From an uncultured Bacteroides sp. (GTDB lineage: Bacteria; Bacteroidota; Bacteroidia; Bacteroidales; Bacteroidaceae): a stretch of DNA of 64,000 bases. Location: the NCBI RefSeq assembly GCF_959029255.1, contig NZ_CAUFUE010000012.1, forward strand, positions 78,452 to 142,451, given 5' to 3'. Both the position numbers and the translations under genes were made by a program. Of this stretch, positions 1 through 8,895 are shown piece by piece. Numbering within the stretch: position 1 is the stretch's first letter; every line of letters starts with the position of its first letter. A model generated the notes under the pieces. That model did not search any database. It was not told the origin of the DNA and saw nothing but the letters and a program-made list of their open reading frames with translations.

Positions 1-1
1 G

Positions 2-130
2 TCCTACTCATCATTTGGATATACTGTTATCCGTTACCTGCAAAGTAACAGAAAAGATGTGAATGAATATGCGTTGGGAAGAATAACGTTTTTCAAGGAT
101 AAAAAGTTGATTATAAACCTATTGGACTGA
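2..130 (+). CDS. C-terminal end of an unidentified protein (partial)
   Basis: Frame 2 is open from the window edge to a TGA at 128-130, giving about 42 residues that end in a basic, hydrophobic-rich tail (FFKDKKLIINLLD). The start lies outside the window. No family is recognisable from so short a tail. It runs in the same direction as the large lipoprotein gene that begins 40 bases downstream, so the two could be co-transcribed. The reading frame is clear but the function is unknown. Confidence 0.5.
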   Translation, partial: SYSSFGYTVIRYLQSNRKDVNEYALGRITFFKDKKLIINLLD

Positions 131-170
131 GTTTTAATAATATATTATTAACGTAAATTTAAAAGCAATT

Positions 171-3053
171 ATGAGAAAGAAAATTGTAAATGTGATGCTC
201 TTGGGAACATTGGCATTCGCTACTACGACATCCTTCATTGGTTGTAAAGACTATGATGATGATATCAATCGTATAGATAGCGAAATCGGCAATATCAACA
301 AGAGTATTGATGAGCTGACTTCCACTATTGGTAAAAGTGGGGTGAAAAGCGTGTCTTATGACAAAACTACCGGAAAATTGACTATTGTTGACGGTAACGA
401 TCAAACCCACGAATGCGTCATTTCACAGAATATGCCGGAATATACTGTTGCAGTAGAAAACGGTAAGGTTGTTCTGAAGAAAGACGGTACAACTGTTTCT
501 TCAGCTGAACTTCCTGCAGGAGCTACTTATGAAGAATTTGATCCTGCTAAATTGACTGTAAATGCTAAAGGTGAAGTTTTGTATGATGGAGCAAAGACTG
601 GTGTAACAGTTCCTCAAAGCAGCATTTCTATTATTGAAAAAGACGGCGTTGTTGTAGGTTACAAAGTGGTGGATAACGGTAAGGAATCTACTTTCTACAT
701 TGGTGATGCACTGCCTTTAAGCAGTTTGGTATTTATGCCCGAAGCTTATCTGAAAGGTGTTGAAGCAATGAAAGCCACTACTTTGACTTACACAGAGTGG
801 ACTAAGAACGCTTATACACTCAGCGCTGACGGTGAAACTTGGAAGGCTCCTTCTTCTGCTGATGCCAGCTACATCAACCCGGATATGGTAGCTTATTATC
901 ATGTAAATCCGGTAGGCGTTACAATGGAGCAAATTACCAGCTTGGTGTTGACTGCCTCCGATAAAGATTATGTTGATGCCAATACTCGTGCTTTTGCCGC
1001 CAATAACGTTGATTTGGAGAAATGTTCCATTGACGAAAATGGTATTTTGAGAGTAGTATTTAATGGTAACAGTGAAGAAATCCAGAAGATTGATGCTTCT
1101 CAGATTACTGTATTCAATTTGAAAGCAACTGTTGATGCCAACGGTACTTCTAAAGTGGTTGCTTCTGATTATGCAGCAATTTATAAATCGGTAATGAAAG
1201 ACTTTGTTCTTGCTAAGATTGGCGAAGTAGATACTCATTTGTATGGCGCTGACGGTAACGATGCTGGTAAGGCTAAGGTTGCAATCGATGCAGACCCGAT
1301 GCTGGAACTTGCTTATACGCAAAATACACTGGAAGAAGCTATCGACTTGGAGAAAATTGTTGAAACTCATTATAAAGAATATGTTGACAAGGATAATGCA
1401 ACTGCCAGTGCAGAAAAGTCTATTGCAAACAACAAGTTGGCTGATTATGGCTTGAAACTGAAGTTCTCTTTGTCTGATTATTATCAAGGTGAAAATAACA
1501 AGACTAACCAAAGCTCATTTGCTAAACTGGAAGGTAGCAAGTTGTATGCTCACATTGAAGGCGTAACGGAAGATCCTATCGCTGCTGTAGGTCGTATGCC
1601 TCTGGTTCGCGTAGAGTTGCAGGATGCCGCTACGGGTAAGGTTGTTAACGCTGGTTGGATTAAAGTGAAAATCACAAGAGGTGAAGTTGGTGCCGAATCT
1701 TATGTTCTGCCGACTGAAACATTTGATTTGCAATGTGACGATAAGGAATTCGTTTTGACTTATATGCAAATGAACGTCAATGTATATCAGAAACTTGGTT
1801 TGACTAAGAACGACTTCCACACTATCTATACATTGGATAAAGACGCTACCGGCAATGCTGTTCTGAAGACTGGTGACGACGGTGTTGTTTCAGAATTGGC
1901 CGATAATGATCCGAATGTAGAAACTAACTGTCTGAAGTGGACAATTACCGCTACCGATGCACAGAATGCTATCGATAACAATGATGGTAAGCTGACTGCT
2001 ACTGCTACTTACAAGGCTCTGAATGATAATTCTCGCGGTGACGTGACTATCGTATTTAGCGCTGTTGTTAAGGCTCCGTCTGCAAGCTTCGCTGCTGATA
2101 GCAAGAATCCTGAGTACTGGTATGACGGCTTGGTAAAAATGAGCAATGTAAGAATGAACACAGTAGTTCCTGGTGTTGCCCCGAATGACTGCTCATTCTC
2201 TGTAAACATTGACAATGTATTCATGGGCAATGCACCTTCATTCAAACTGAATAGTGGAAGCGCAGACTTCGCTTTGGATAAAGTAGGATATGCTTATATC
2301 TTCTCTCTGGAGAATGAAGGCGATGAAGTTTTGGGTAACGATGGTAAGACTTATGTACTGCACGTAGCAAGCGAAACTCTGTTGCAAGCTAAGGTGAAGG
2401 GTACTGCGGCTAACGAAGATGTTGTCAAGATTGTAGGTCATAACGCTGAATATCAGCAAACAAATGCTGCCAAGGCTATTTTGAATACATACGCTCATAG
2501 TGAAACTCCGTTCAGCGCAATCGTTGATATGCAACTTACTAATGAATGTGGTTTGTTCTTGCCGATGACTGATGGTCAGTTCCATGCTGACTTCTTGCGT
2601 CCGATTAATGTATTCGGTAAAGATGGTAATAACTTCATCGACGGTACTGACGGTGGTTCTAAGATTAAGATGCTTGACCTTGTTTATCTGACTGACTGGA
2701 GAGACTATAAGTTCTTGGCTAACCAGACCAGCCCGAGCGGTGCAACTTATGATGGTAGCGGATATTATACTTACTATGGTGTTACAGCTATCGAAATTGA
2801 TAATGAAGTTGGTATCACTACTAACATGGGTAATGGTACACTCGGAAAGACACTGTTGTCTACTGTAACTGATAAGATTACTATCGTACAGGCTAACAAG
2901 GATAAGGCTGACGATACGAATGTATTGACTTACAGTAATATCGGTAACAACGTTAAGTCATTCACTGTTAGAATACCTGTTAAGGTAACTTATAAGTGGG
3001 GTACCGTTAAGGCATCTGTAGATGTAACTGTTAAGGGTACTGAAGGTAACTAA
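171..3053 (+). CDS. Large surface lipoprotein with CKDYDDDI-type N-terminus
   Basis: A 960-residue secreted lipoprotein. The N-terminus has a basic start, a hydrophobic stretch and a lipobox ending SFIGC. The acidic run KDYDDD directly after the cysteine fits a Bacteroidetes lipoprotein export signal, so surface display is likely. Residues about 27-55 (DINRIDSEIGNINKSIDEL) form a short coiled coil, as in Bacteroides proteins often labelled PL29-lyase N-terminal-domain-like. The remaining 900 residues are beta-rich with many Gly, Asp, Asn, Thr and Val, suggesting repeated Ig-like or adhesin-like modules; I see no catalytic motif. An OmpA-family gene follows after 448 bases containing several hairpins. 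A structural or adhesive surface role is inference; the family label is tentative. Confidence 0.75.
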   Translation: MRKKIVNVMLLGTLAFATTTSFIGCKDYDDDINRIDSEIGNINKSIDELTSTIGKSGVKSVSYDKTTGKLTIVDGNDQTHECVISQNMPEYTVAVENGKVVLKKDGTTVSSAELPAGATYEEFDPAKLTVNAKGEVLYDGAKTGVTVPQSSISIIEKDGVVVGYKVVDNGKESTFYIGDALPLSSLVFMPEAYLKGVEAMKATTLTYTEWTKNAYTLSADGETWKAPSSADASYINPDMVAYYHVNPVGVTMEQITSLVLTASDKDYVDANTRAFAANNVDLEKCSIDENGILRVVFNGNSEEIQKIDASQITVFNLKATVDANGTSKVVASDYAAIYKSVMKDFVLAKIGEVDTHLYGADGNDAGKAKVAIDADPMLELAYTQNTLEEAIDLEKIVETHYKEYVDKDNATASAEKSIANNKLADYGLKLKFSLSDYYQGENNKTNQSSFAKLEGSKLYAHIEGVTEDPIAAVGRMPLVRVELQDAATGKVVNAGWIKVKITRGEVGAESYVLPTETFDLQCDDKEFVLTYMQMNVNVYQKLGLTKNDFHTIYTLDKDATGNAVLKTGDDGVVSELADNDPNVETNCLKWTITATDAQNAIDNNDGKLTATATYKALNDNSRGDVTIVFSAVVKAPSASFAADSKNPEYWYDGLVKMSNVRMNTVVPGVAPNDCSFSVNIDNVFMGNAPSFKLNSGSADFALDKVGYAYIFSLENEGDEVLGNDGKTYVLHVASETLLQAKVKGTAANEDVVKIVGHNAEYQQTNAAKAILNTYAHSETPFSAIVDMQLTNECGLFLPMTDGQFHADFLRPINVFGKDGNNFIDGTDGGSKIKMLDLVYLTDWRDYKFLANQTSPSGATYDGSGYYTYYGVTAIEIDNEVGITTNMGNGTLGKTLLSTVTDKITIVQANKDKADDTNVLTYSNIGNNVKSFTVRIPVKVTYKWGTVKASVDVTVKGTEGN

Positions 3054-3078
3054 CAATAACAACTGGAAATCAGTAAAA

Positions 3079-3113
3079 AATAACCGTTCCGGGTATTTCC
3101 CGGTTCGGTTATT
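3079..3113 (+). terminator. Hairpin after the large lipoprotein gene
   Basis: Arms AATAACCGTTCCGGG and CCCGGTTCGGTTATT pair with two internal mismatches around a 5-base loop, 25 bases after the stop. No T-run follows, so this is an mRNA 3'-end hairpin rather than a textbook intrinsic terminator. Confidence 0.4.
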
Positions 3114-3210
3114 GAGAAACTACTAATTGAGTTCTGATAGATTTTATGAATGGAGTTCCTTCTGCGCATAAGATTGAACTTTAGAAATTCAGAACTTTTT
3201 GTTTGTTTGC

Positions 3211-3256
3211 TTTTGAGAAAGAGCACTTTGTGAAAAGTGCTTCTTTCTCCCTTTTC
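3211..3256 (+). terminator. Likely intrinsic terminator of the large lipoprotein gene
   Basis: Arms GAAAGAGCACTT (3217-3228) and AAGTGCTTCTTTC (3235-3247) pair with one bulge, followed by TCCCTTTT. The position 160 bases after the stop and the T-rich tail support a terminator on the plus strand. Confidence 0.5.
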
Positions 3257-3430
3257 AAACAGAAAGCGAGAATTCCGGAGCAAAATCCCTTTGAGTGGAA
3301 TTACTTCATTTTAAAATTGATTTATAGATAGAATATTTACTGGTTGAGACATAATCCTTGATAACCAGTTATAGGCATCTGTCTGTGAAGATAGGTACAT
3401 TTTCACAACCGTGGAAATAATAGTGTTGAC

Positions 3431-3470
3431 GAAGGAGAGTGTGACTAGTACATGCTCTCCTTCTTATTTA
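3431..3470 (+). terminator. Hairpin with T-rich tail just upstream of the OmpA-family gene
   Basis: Perfect 9-base arms GAAGGAGAG (3431-3439) and CTCTCCTTC (3455-3463) are followed by TTATTTAT. It ends about 30 bases before the OmpA-family start codon, so it either terminates a short transcript from the 448-base intergenic region (3054-3501) or acts as a leader structure. I see no clear gene in that region. Confidence 0.45.
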
Positions 3471-3501
3471 TAAAGTTATACATCATAAAAAACAATTAAT
3501 T

Positions 3502-4623
3502 ATGGACATAAAAAAAGGTTTGCTTCTCGTAGCTTGCGGGTTCAGTGTAGTGACAGCTTTTGGACAAAGCGGGCTTCATTCTTTGGATAAGACAAAGGAT
3601 GATGGTAAGATTGTTTTTAATCCACATTGGCAGATACAGCTACAGATGGGGGCTGCGCATACTGTTGGTGAGACCGATTTTACGGACCTGATATCACCTG
3701 CGGCCGCTCTCTCTGTCGGATATCAGTTTACTCCCTTGTGGGGACTGCGTGCCGGTGTAAGCGGATGGCAGGGTAGAGGCGCTTGGGTAGTGCCTTTCAA
3801 CAAGTACAAATTCAACTATCTGCAAGGCAATGTAGATGCTACGCTTGATTTGAGTAATCTGTTCTGTGGATATAACTACAAGCGTTTTTTCAATGCTTAT
3901 TTGTTTTTGGGTGTGGGCGTCAATGGAGCCTTCAACAATGATGAAGCCGTAGCTTTGAACGATGCGGGATATCACATGGAATATTTGTGGAGAGACAGTA
4001 AAGTTTGTGTGGCAGGCAGAGGAGGTCTTGGTGCAAATTTGCGTCTGGCAGATCGGTTATATTTCAACTTGGAAGTAAATGCCAATCTGCTTTCAGATAA
4101 GTTCAACTCCAAGAAAGCGGGCAATTCCGACTGGCAATTCAATGCTTTGGCAGGATTTACCATTAAATTTGGAAAGACCCACAAAAAAATAGCTCCTGTT
4201 CGTCGTGAAGAACCTGCTCCCCAACCTCTCGTAGAAACCAAACAGGTGGAAGAGCCTGTTGTATTGGTGGAAAACAAGGTAGAGCAGAAAAAGGCGGAAG
4301 CACAGTCCATGAGACAAAATATTTTCTTTGCCATCAATTCGGCTGTTATCCGTTCATCAGAAGAAAGTAAGATTGACGAATTAGTGTCTTTCCTGCAAAA
4401 GAATGATAAAGCGGCAGTCACTATTTGTGGATACGCAGATGCTGCAACAGGTACGGCGGCTGTCAATGAAAGACTTTCCAGAAAACGTGCGCAAATTGTA
4501 GCGGATACTTTGAAAGCTAAAGGGATTGCTTCTGATAGGATAAAAGTTGACTTTAAAGGAGATAAAGAGCAACCTTTCCCTGTTGTGGAAGAAAATCGCG
4601 TAACTATCTGTGTCGCAGAGTAA
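3502..4623 (+). CDS. OmpA-family outer-membrane protein
   Basis: A 373-residue envelope protein. It has a signal peptide (cleavage near TAFGQ), an N-terminal outer-membrane beta-barrel of roughly residues 30-235 with alternating aromatic strands, a Pro/Glu/Val-rich linker (about 235-270, containing EEPAPQP) and a C-terminal OmpA domain (about 272-373). In the OmpA domain GYADAATGT and ERLSRKRAQIVADTL match the peptidoglycan-binding core, including the Asp and Arg that contact diaminopimelate, and NRVTI is the typical last strand. It anchors the outer membrane to peptidoglycan. It follows the large surface lipoprotein, and OmpA/lipoprotein pairs recur in Bacteroides, but the intervening hairpins suggest separate transcription. 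Confidence 0.88.
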   Translation: MDIKKGLLLVACGFSVVTAFGQSGLHSLDKTKDDGKIVFNPHWQIQLQMGAAHTVGETDFTDLISPAAALSVGYQFTPLWGLRAGVSGWQGRGAWVVPFNKYKFNYLQGNVDATLDLSNLFCGYNYKRFFNAYLFLGVGVNGAFNNDEAVALNDAGYHMEYLWRDSKVCVAGRGGLGANLRLADRLYFNLEVNANLLSDKFNSKKAGNSDWQFNALAGFTIKFGKTHKKIAPVRREEPAPQPLVETKQVEEPVVLVENKVEQKKAEAQSMRQNIFFAINSAVIRSSEESKIDELVSFLQKNDKAAVTICGYADAATGTAAVNERLSRKRAQIVADTLKAKGIASDRIKVDFKGDKEQPFPVVEENRVTICVAE

Positions 4624-4636
4624 ATAATATATCATT

Positions 4637-4722
4637 AGGAAGGCTGCTCGTTGCGTTGTTTTAGGCTGCAATATGCAATACTGTATTGAAAAGATGTTTT
4701 CTTTAATATAGGCAGCCCTCCT
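4637..4722 (+). terminator. Possible long-loop hairpin after the OmpA-family gene
   Basis: AGGAAGGCTGC (4637-4647) pairs with GCAGCCCTCCT (4712-4722) at 10 of 11 positions across a 64-base loop; the right arm is followed by TTCTC. It is the only structured element between the stop and the next promoter. Confidence 0.3.
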
Positions 4723-4745
4723 TTCTCAACTTTTTTCCCTCTCTT

Positions 4746-4777
4746 TTTGTTCATTTAGAAAGAATAAGTTACATTTG
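4746..4777 (+). promoter_or_regulatory. Bacteroides-type promoter for the adenosyltransferase gene
   Basis: TTTG (4746-4749), 20 bases, then TACATTTG (4770-4777), matching the Bacteroidetes -33/-7 pattern. It overlaps the first possible ATG (4777) of the downstream frame and so argues for translation from the ATG at 4807. Confidence 0.6.
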
Positions 4778-4806
4778 TGAATAATGTCATAGTGAACAAA
4801 AGTTTT

Positions 4807-5370
4807 ATGAAAAAAAGCCTTATATATACAAAGACCGGAGATAAAGGTACTACTTCCCTGGTAGGAGGTACGCGGGTAGCCAAAACCCATATCCGGCTGG
4901 AAGCCTACGGCACAGTAGATGAATTGAATTCCAACCTGGGACTTCTCATCACATACTTGTCCGATGAGCGGGATAGGAATTTCGTGCAGCAAGTGCAGGA
5001 TAAACTGTTCTCTGTAGGTTCACATCTTGCCACCGACCGCGAAAAGACCGAACTCTATCAAGTGAGTATCATCAGCCCCGAGCTGGTGGAAACCATGGAA
5101 CATGAAATAGACCATCTGGATGGAATGTTGCCTCCGTTGTCCTCTTTTGTACTTCCCGGAGGAAGTCGTGGAGCGGCGGTTTGTCACATTTGCCGTACCG
5201 TCTGCCGCCGTGCCGAACGTCGTATTCTTGCTTTGGCGGAACAAGTGGAAATCTCCTCTGAATTATTGGCTTATATGAATCGTTTGTCTGATTATTTGTT
5301 CGTTCTTTCACGTAAAATTAACCAAGACGAGAAAAAAGGTGAAATATTTTGGAATAATAGTTGTAAGTGA
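4807..5370 (+). CDS. Cob(I)alamin adenosyltransferase, PduO type
   Basis: A 187-residue ATP:corrinoid adenosyltransferase, which transfers the 5'-deoxyadenosyl group of ATP to reduced cobalt to make coenzyme B12. The N-terminal KSLIYTKTGDKGTTSLVGG is the family's ATP-binding signature. RLEAYGTVDELNSNLG and the helical C-terminus with FVLPGGSRGAA and CRRAERR are the other conserved blocks. The frame extends to an ATG at 4777, but that codon is inside the -7 box, so the ATG at 4807 (MKKSLIYTK) is preferred. It is probably monocistronic or expressed with the small DUF2795 gene 73 bases downstream, which has its own -7 box. Length and motifs fit the PduO-type trimeric enzyme. Confidence 0.92.
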   Translation: MKKSLIYTKTGDKGTTSLVGGTRVAKTHIRLEAYGTVDELNSNLGLLITYLSDERDRNFVQQVQDKLFSVGSHLATDREKTELYQVSIISPELVETMEHEIDHLDGMLPPLSSFVLPGGSRGAAVCHICRTVCRRAERRILALAEQVEISSELLAYMNRLSDYLFVLSRKINQDEKKGEIFWNNSCK

Positions 5371-5382
5371 GAGATTTTATTA

Positions 5383-5390
5383 TACTTTTG
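5383..5390 (+). promoter_or_regulatory. -7 box of the DUF2795 gene
   Basis: TACTTTTG matches TAnnTTTG, 53 bases before the ATG at 5444. TTG at 5361-5363 lies 19 bases upstream as a weak -33 element. Confidence 0.4.
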
Positions 5391-5443
5391 CCGAAAAATA
5401 GAAGAAAAGGAATTAATATTCACAATTTTAATACTTAGAGACT

Positions 5444-5665
5444 ATGTATTGGACATTGGAGTTAGCGTCTAAATTGGAAGATGCTCCTTGGCCGGCAACT
5501 AAGGACGAACTGATTGATTATGCCATGCGTTCAGGTGCTCCGCTTGAGGTGATAGAAAATCTGCAAGAGATGGAAGATGAAGGCGAGATTTATGAAAGCA
5601 TTGAAGATATTTGGCCCGATTATCCAAGCAAAGAAGATTTCTTCTTTAACGAAGAGGAGTACTGA
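5444..5665 (+). CDS. DUF2795 family small acidic protein
   Basis: A 73-residue acidic protein (MYWTLELASKLEDAPWPATK...). It matches the DUF2795 family: an N-terminal W-x-L-E-L-A helix, the A-P-W-P-A-T-K-x-E-L-I-D-Y-A segment and G-A-P-x-x-V-I-E-N-L, ending in an unusually acidic tail (FFFNEEEY). The molecular function of the family is not established. It has no signal peptide, so it should be cytoplasmic. An imperfect hairpin at 5682-5705 (CTTATTCC/GGAATAAG) follows the stop. Confidence 0.85.
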   Translation: MYWTLELASKLEDAPWPATKDELIDYAMRSGAPLEVIENLQEMEDEGEIYESIEDIWPDYPSKEDFFFNEEEY

Positions 5666-5788
5666 TGTGCTTTGAATGAAGCTTATTCCTTATTCAGGGA
5701 ATAAGATGAAAAATAGAAGGAGGTAGTTAGAAGGCCCTTACTATGGCTGGACGACTACTTTTTTTCTTTTATATCCCCCCCTATAGTT

Positions 5789-8221
5789 ATGATGGAAACA
5801 CAAGTAGAAACGGCACACCGCTTGCCTCAATTAAAAGAACGGCATCTGCCCGATGATTGTCGGGTCGCAGTAAAAGAACTATTGAAAGATACATACGGTT
5901 ACGAACAGTTCCGTTATCTGGAAATCTATGATGATTTGTTCAAGAGTAAGGAAACTTTTTGCATTTCGCAGGGACAGTTGATTGAAAGTGTGATTTGTGA
6001 AGCGGAAAAGGCGCAGAACGGTGAGACTGAAATAGATAATATATTGTTGACAGCTCCTACCGGTTCGGGGAAATCATTGCTTTTTCAACTACCCGCCATC
6101 TATTTGGGAAATGAATATAACTTGCTGACCATCGTAGTCTCTCCTCTGAAAGCCTTGATTGTAGACCAGGTGGAAAGTTTGCAGGACATAGGCTACAAGC
6201 GGGTCGCGTATGCCTCTTCCGATTTGTCGCCCGAACAAAAAGCCGATGTATACCGGCAGGTACACGATGGGGAAATAGACTTGTTCTATCTTTCGCCCGA
6301 GTTGCTGCTCTCATACGATATCAAGCATTTTGTGGGTGAACGCCGCATCGGACTGGTTGTGGTGGACGAAGCGCATACGGTAACTACGTGGGGGAAAGAA
6401 TTCCGTGTAGATTACTGGTTCTTGGGACGCTATCTGAACCTTTTGAAACAGAGTCTCGGATATAATTTCCCTTTGTTTGCATTGACTGCCACGGCGGTAT
6501 GGAATCCCAAGGGCGGCAATGATATGGTGTTTGAAACCATCCGTTCATTGCAGATGGAACCCTGTGTGCTTTATGTCGGCACGGTGAAACGCCGTAATAT
6601 CGGTTTCGATATCCGTCAGCTTACGATGGAAGAAGGCGAAACCTACGATAAAGCGAAACAACGGGTCATAGCAGCACGTGTGGAAGATTTCCTGGACGGA
6701 CATAAAACACTGCTTTACTATCCTTTTGCCGGGGGCATCGATATGCGGTTGAAGACATGGGTTCGTTCCACCGACTGGCGTCTGGTGGCTTCTTACTATG
6801 GAAAGAAAGATAAGGAGCAGAAAGCGGCGATTGTTCAGGAGTTTAAAGAAGGCTGCAAACGGATGATTGTGGCAACAAAAGCCTTTGGTATGGGTGTGGA
6901 TATCAGCGACATTGACCGGGTTTACCATGTGGCTCCCTCCAGCACTTTTGTAGATTACATCCAAGAGATAGGGCGAGCCGCCCGTGATGCCGATGTACAG
7001 GGCGTTTCGGCCACAGACTACCATGAGCGTGATTTCTACTACATGAAGCGTCTGCATCAGACCGGGAATATTGCGCAGGAGCAGCTGGAACTTATCCTGA
7101 AGAAACTCATGGAAGTACATAAGATGAAAGGCGACAAACCGGAAATGTTGGTTTCCTTATCTGATTTTGAATTTGTCGTGAAACTGCCCCGTACAAAGAA
7201 TAAGCTGGAATATGAGTCTGAATTGGGACAGCTTATCAAGACCGCTTTATTGTGGTTGGAAGAAGACCTTGCGCAGCGTTACGGAAAACATCTGTTGGAA
7301 GTAAGTCCCCAAAATCTGCTCACCGAAGGATACATTCAGGATAAGACGGGTGATATTTTTATCCGTGAGTTCTCTGATTACCTGACGAAAGTAGAAGGTG
7401 AAGAAGGAGTGTACAAGGCACGTCTGGAAAGAATTTGGGAAGAGCGTTTCTCTGAATTAGGATATAAGGAATTCAAGCAGAAACTGAATAACGGAACTTT
7501 GTGGGAAGGTGCCCGTGCCGTGTCTGTAGGCAAGCACGAAGTGTTGTTGAAAGAAGATGCCACAGTTATCCGTCAGCGCATGGATGCCCTCTTCAGTAGC
7601 CTGACTGCAATGTTGAAAACCGCCTTGCTGAAAACCAAAGGCCGTTTTGATGAAGAAGAACTGCGTGCCGTTTTTGCCGAGCATGGCATGGACGTACCGT
7701 CTGCCAAACGCTTCATCGGTTCCTTATTGGAGAGCCGTACGGAAGAAGGGCGCAGTGTAAGTTACATCAGCAGTGTGAAGAAGAAAGACTCCAACGAACT
7801 TTCTTTCACTGTGACCAAAGGCTTCGATTTACTTCTTTCACGCTATCAGAAGCTATTTACCCAGCGCATCGTAGGCAGTAAAGGCGACCGTCTGCTGTTC
7901 TATTGTACCCCGTTTTCCGACTTGAATATGCTGCTCAACCTGCTTTCTATGCTCGACTGTCTCTCGTTTAGCGTGGAAGGTGGCGGTACACCTTGCGTGC
8001 ATATCAGCTTCTACAATCCGGAACTTCTGCACCAATTAGCCGTCTCCGGTGAGTATCGTAACCTCATCCTCGACACCAACGAGCAGATATTTGAAGAACA
8101 AATTGAACTGTTTTCTTTCTTCTTCGGCACTGACCGCCTGACGAACGAACAACGTTGGGATTTTGTAGAGGATTACTTTACGGGGATGAATGTGGAGGAG
8201 TTGAAGAATAAATATTGCTAG
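5789..8221 (+). CDS. RecQ-like ATP-dependent DNA helicase
   Basis: An 810-residue superfamily 2 helicase. Motif I is TAPTGSGKSLLFQLP (about residue 89), motif Ia VVSPLKALIVDQV, motif II VVVDEAHTVTTWG (about 191), motif III LTATA, motifs V-VI KAFGMGVDISDIDRV and YIQEIGRAARD (about 390). The VDEAH box and aromatic-rich WGKEFRVDYWFLG loop are RecQ-like, but classical RecQ has SQWGHDFRPxY there. The C-terminal 400 residues contain no HRDC domain or RQC zinc cysteines that I can recognise, so this is a divergent RecQ relative rather than the standard recQ. It probably unwinds DNA in repair or recombination. A C7 run ends 8 bases before the ATG. The damaged KilA-N gene follows. Confidence 0.85.
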   Translation: MMETQVETAHRLPQLKERHLPDDCRVAVKELLKDTYGYEQFRYLEIYDDLFKSKETFCISQGQLIESVICEAEKAQNGETEIDNILLTAPTGSGKSLLFQLPAIYLGNEYNLLTIVVSPLKALIVDQVESLQDIGYKRVAYASSDLSPEQKADVYRQVHDGEIDLFYLSPELLLSYDIKHFVGERRIGLVVVDEAHTVTTWGKEFRVDYWFLGRYLNLLKQSLGYNFPLFALTATAVWNPKGGNDMVFETIRSLQMEPCVLYVGTVKRRNIGFDIRQLTMEEGETYDKAKQRVIAARVEDFLDGHKTLLYYPFAGGIDMRLKTWVRSTDWRLVASYYGKKDKEQKAAIVQEFKEGCKRMIVATKAFGMGVDISDIDRVYHVAPSSTFVDYIQEIGRAARDADVQGVSATDYHERDFYYMKRLHQTGNIAQEQLELILKKLMEVHKMKGDKPEMLVSLSDFEFVVKLPRTKNKLEYESELGQLIKTALLWLEEDLAQRYGKHLLEVSPQNLLTEGYIQDKTGDIFIREFSDYLTKVEGEEGVYKARLERIWEERFSELGYKEFKQKLNNGTLWEGARAVSVGKHEVLLKEDATVIRQRMDALFSSLTAMLKTALLKTKGRFDEEELRAVFAEHGMDVPSAKRFIGSLLESRTEEGRSVSYISSVKKKDSNELSFTVTKGFDLLLSRYQKLFTQRIVGSKGDRLLFYCTPFSDLNMLLNLLSMLDCLSFSVEGGGTPCVHISFYNPELLHQLAVSGEYRNLILDTNEQIFEEQIELFSFFFGTDRLTNEQRWDFVEDYFTGMNVEELKNKYC

Positions 8222-8298
8222 AGAGCGAAAGATTCTATAAATTGCTTGTTATTCTTATTTAGAGATAACTTAGCAAAAAAAGAAATAAAAACATCGGT

Positions 8299-8887
8299 AT
8301 GGCAAAAATTAGAGTACAGAATACGGATATAACTGTTTTGAGTTATAATGAGCATGATTATATTTCTCTGACAGATATGGCTAATGCAAAAGAAAGTGAG
8401 AGTCGTGCAGCCGATATTATCAAAAATTGGATTCGCAACCGATATACGATAGAATTTCTAGGTACATGGGAGATGATTCATAATCCCAATTTTAAAGTGG
8501 TCGAATTTGACCACTTTAAAGCACAGGCAGGATTACCGAGTTTTGTGTTGAGTGCATCGGAGTGGATTGAAAAAACATCTTATTCCTACAGAGGTGACTT
8601 CAAAACAGGCAAGTATTATCTATGCAAATGAAGCTGATGTGTTGAATGTGGCAATGTTTGGCATGACCGCTAAGATGTGGCGGGAACAGAATCCCGAGTT
8701 AAAAGGAAATATCCGTGATTATGCCACTATTAACGAATTGATTTGCCTATCGAACATGGAAAATCTTAATGCTGTATTTATTGACCAGGGAATTCCGCAA
8801 TGCGAACGACTTGTAAAGCTCAATCAAATTGCCATTCAGCAGATGCGGGTATTAGCTGATGACGTGAGCAGAAAGTTGTTGAAATGA
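8299..8887 (+). pseudogene. KilA-N domain protein, broken by an internal out-of-frame deletion
   Basis: The first frame (8299-8631) encodes a KilA-N-like N-terminus: MAKIRVQNTDITVLSYNEHDYISLTDMANA, then ADIIKNWIRNR and VLSASEWIEKT. The second frame (open to 8887) resumes with HLIPTEVTSKQASIIYANEADVLNVAMFGMTAK and ends with the family's conserved C-terminus (RLVKLNQIAIQQM). Intact relatives have roughly 80-100 residues between SEWIEKT and the LIP-x-E segment. Here the two halves abut at about 8570-8580, in different frames, at a GAAAAAA run. The family is a DNA-binding domain shared with phage and toxin-adjacent genes. The first 110 residues may still be translated, but the full protein cannot be made without frameshifting. 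Confidence 0.8.
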
Positions 8888-8895
8888 CATGTATT

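Noticed and set aside
717..1511. Open frame of 264 codons opposite the large lipoprotein
   Set aside because: Low-complexity Ile/Ser/Asn-rich translation with no domain, within an intact gene.
4777..4806. Upstream ATG (4777) as the adenosyltransferase start
   Set aside because: It overlaps a good -33/-7 promoter and adds 10 residues not seen in the family; the ATG at 4807 is preferred.
5743..5856. Short frame (about 37 codons) before the RecQ-like helicase, near an AAGGAGGT sequence
   Set aside because: The Shine-Dalgarno-like sequence is 18 bases from the ATG, the peptide runs into the helicase gene and has no leader-peptide features.
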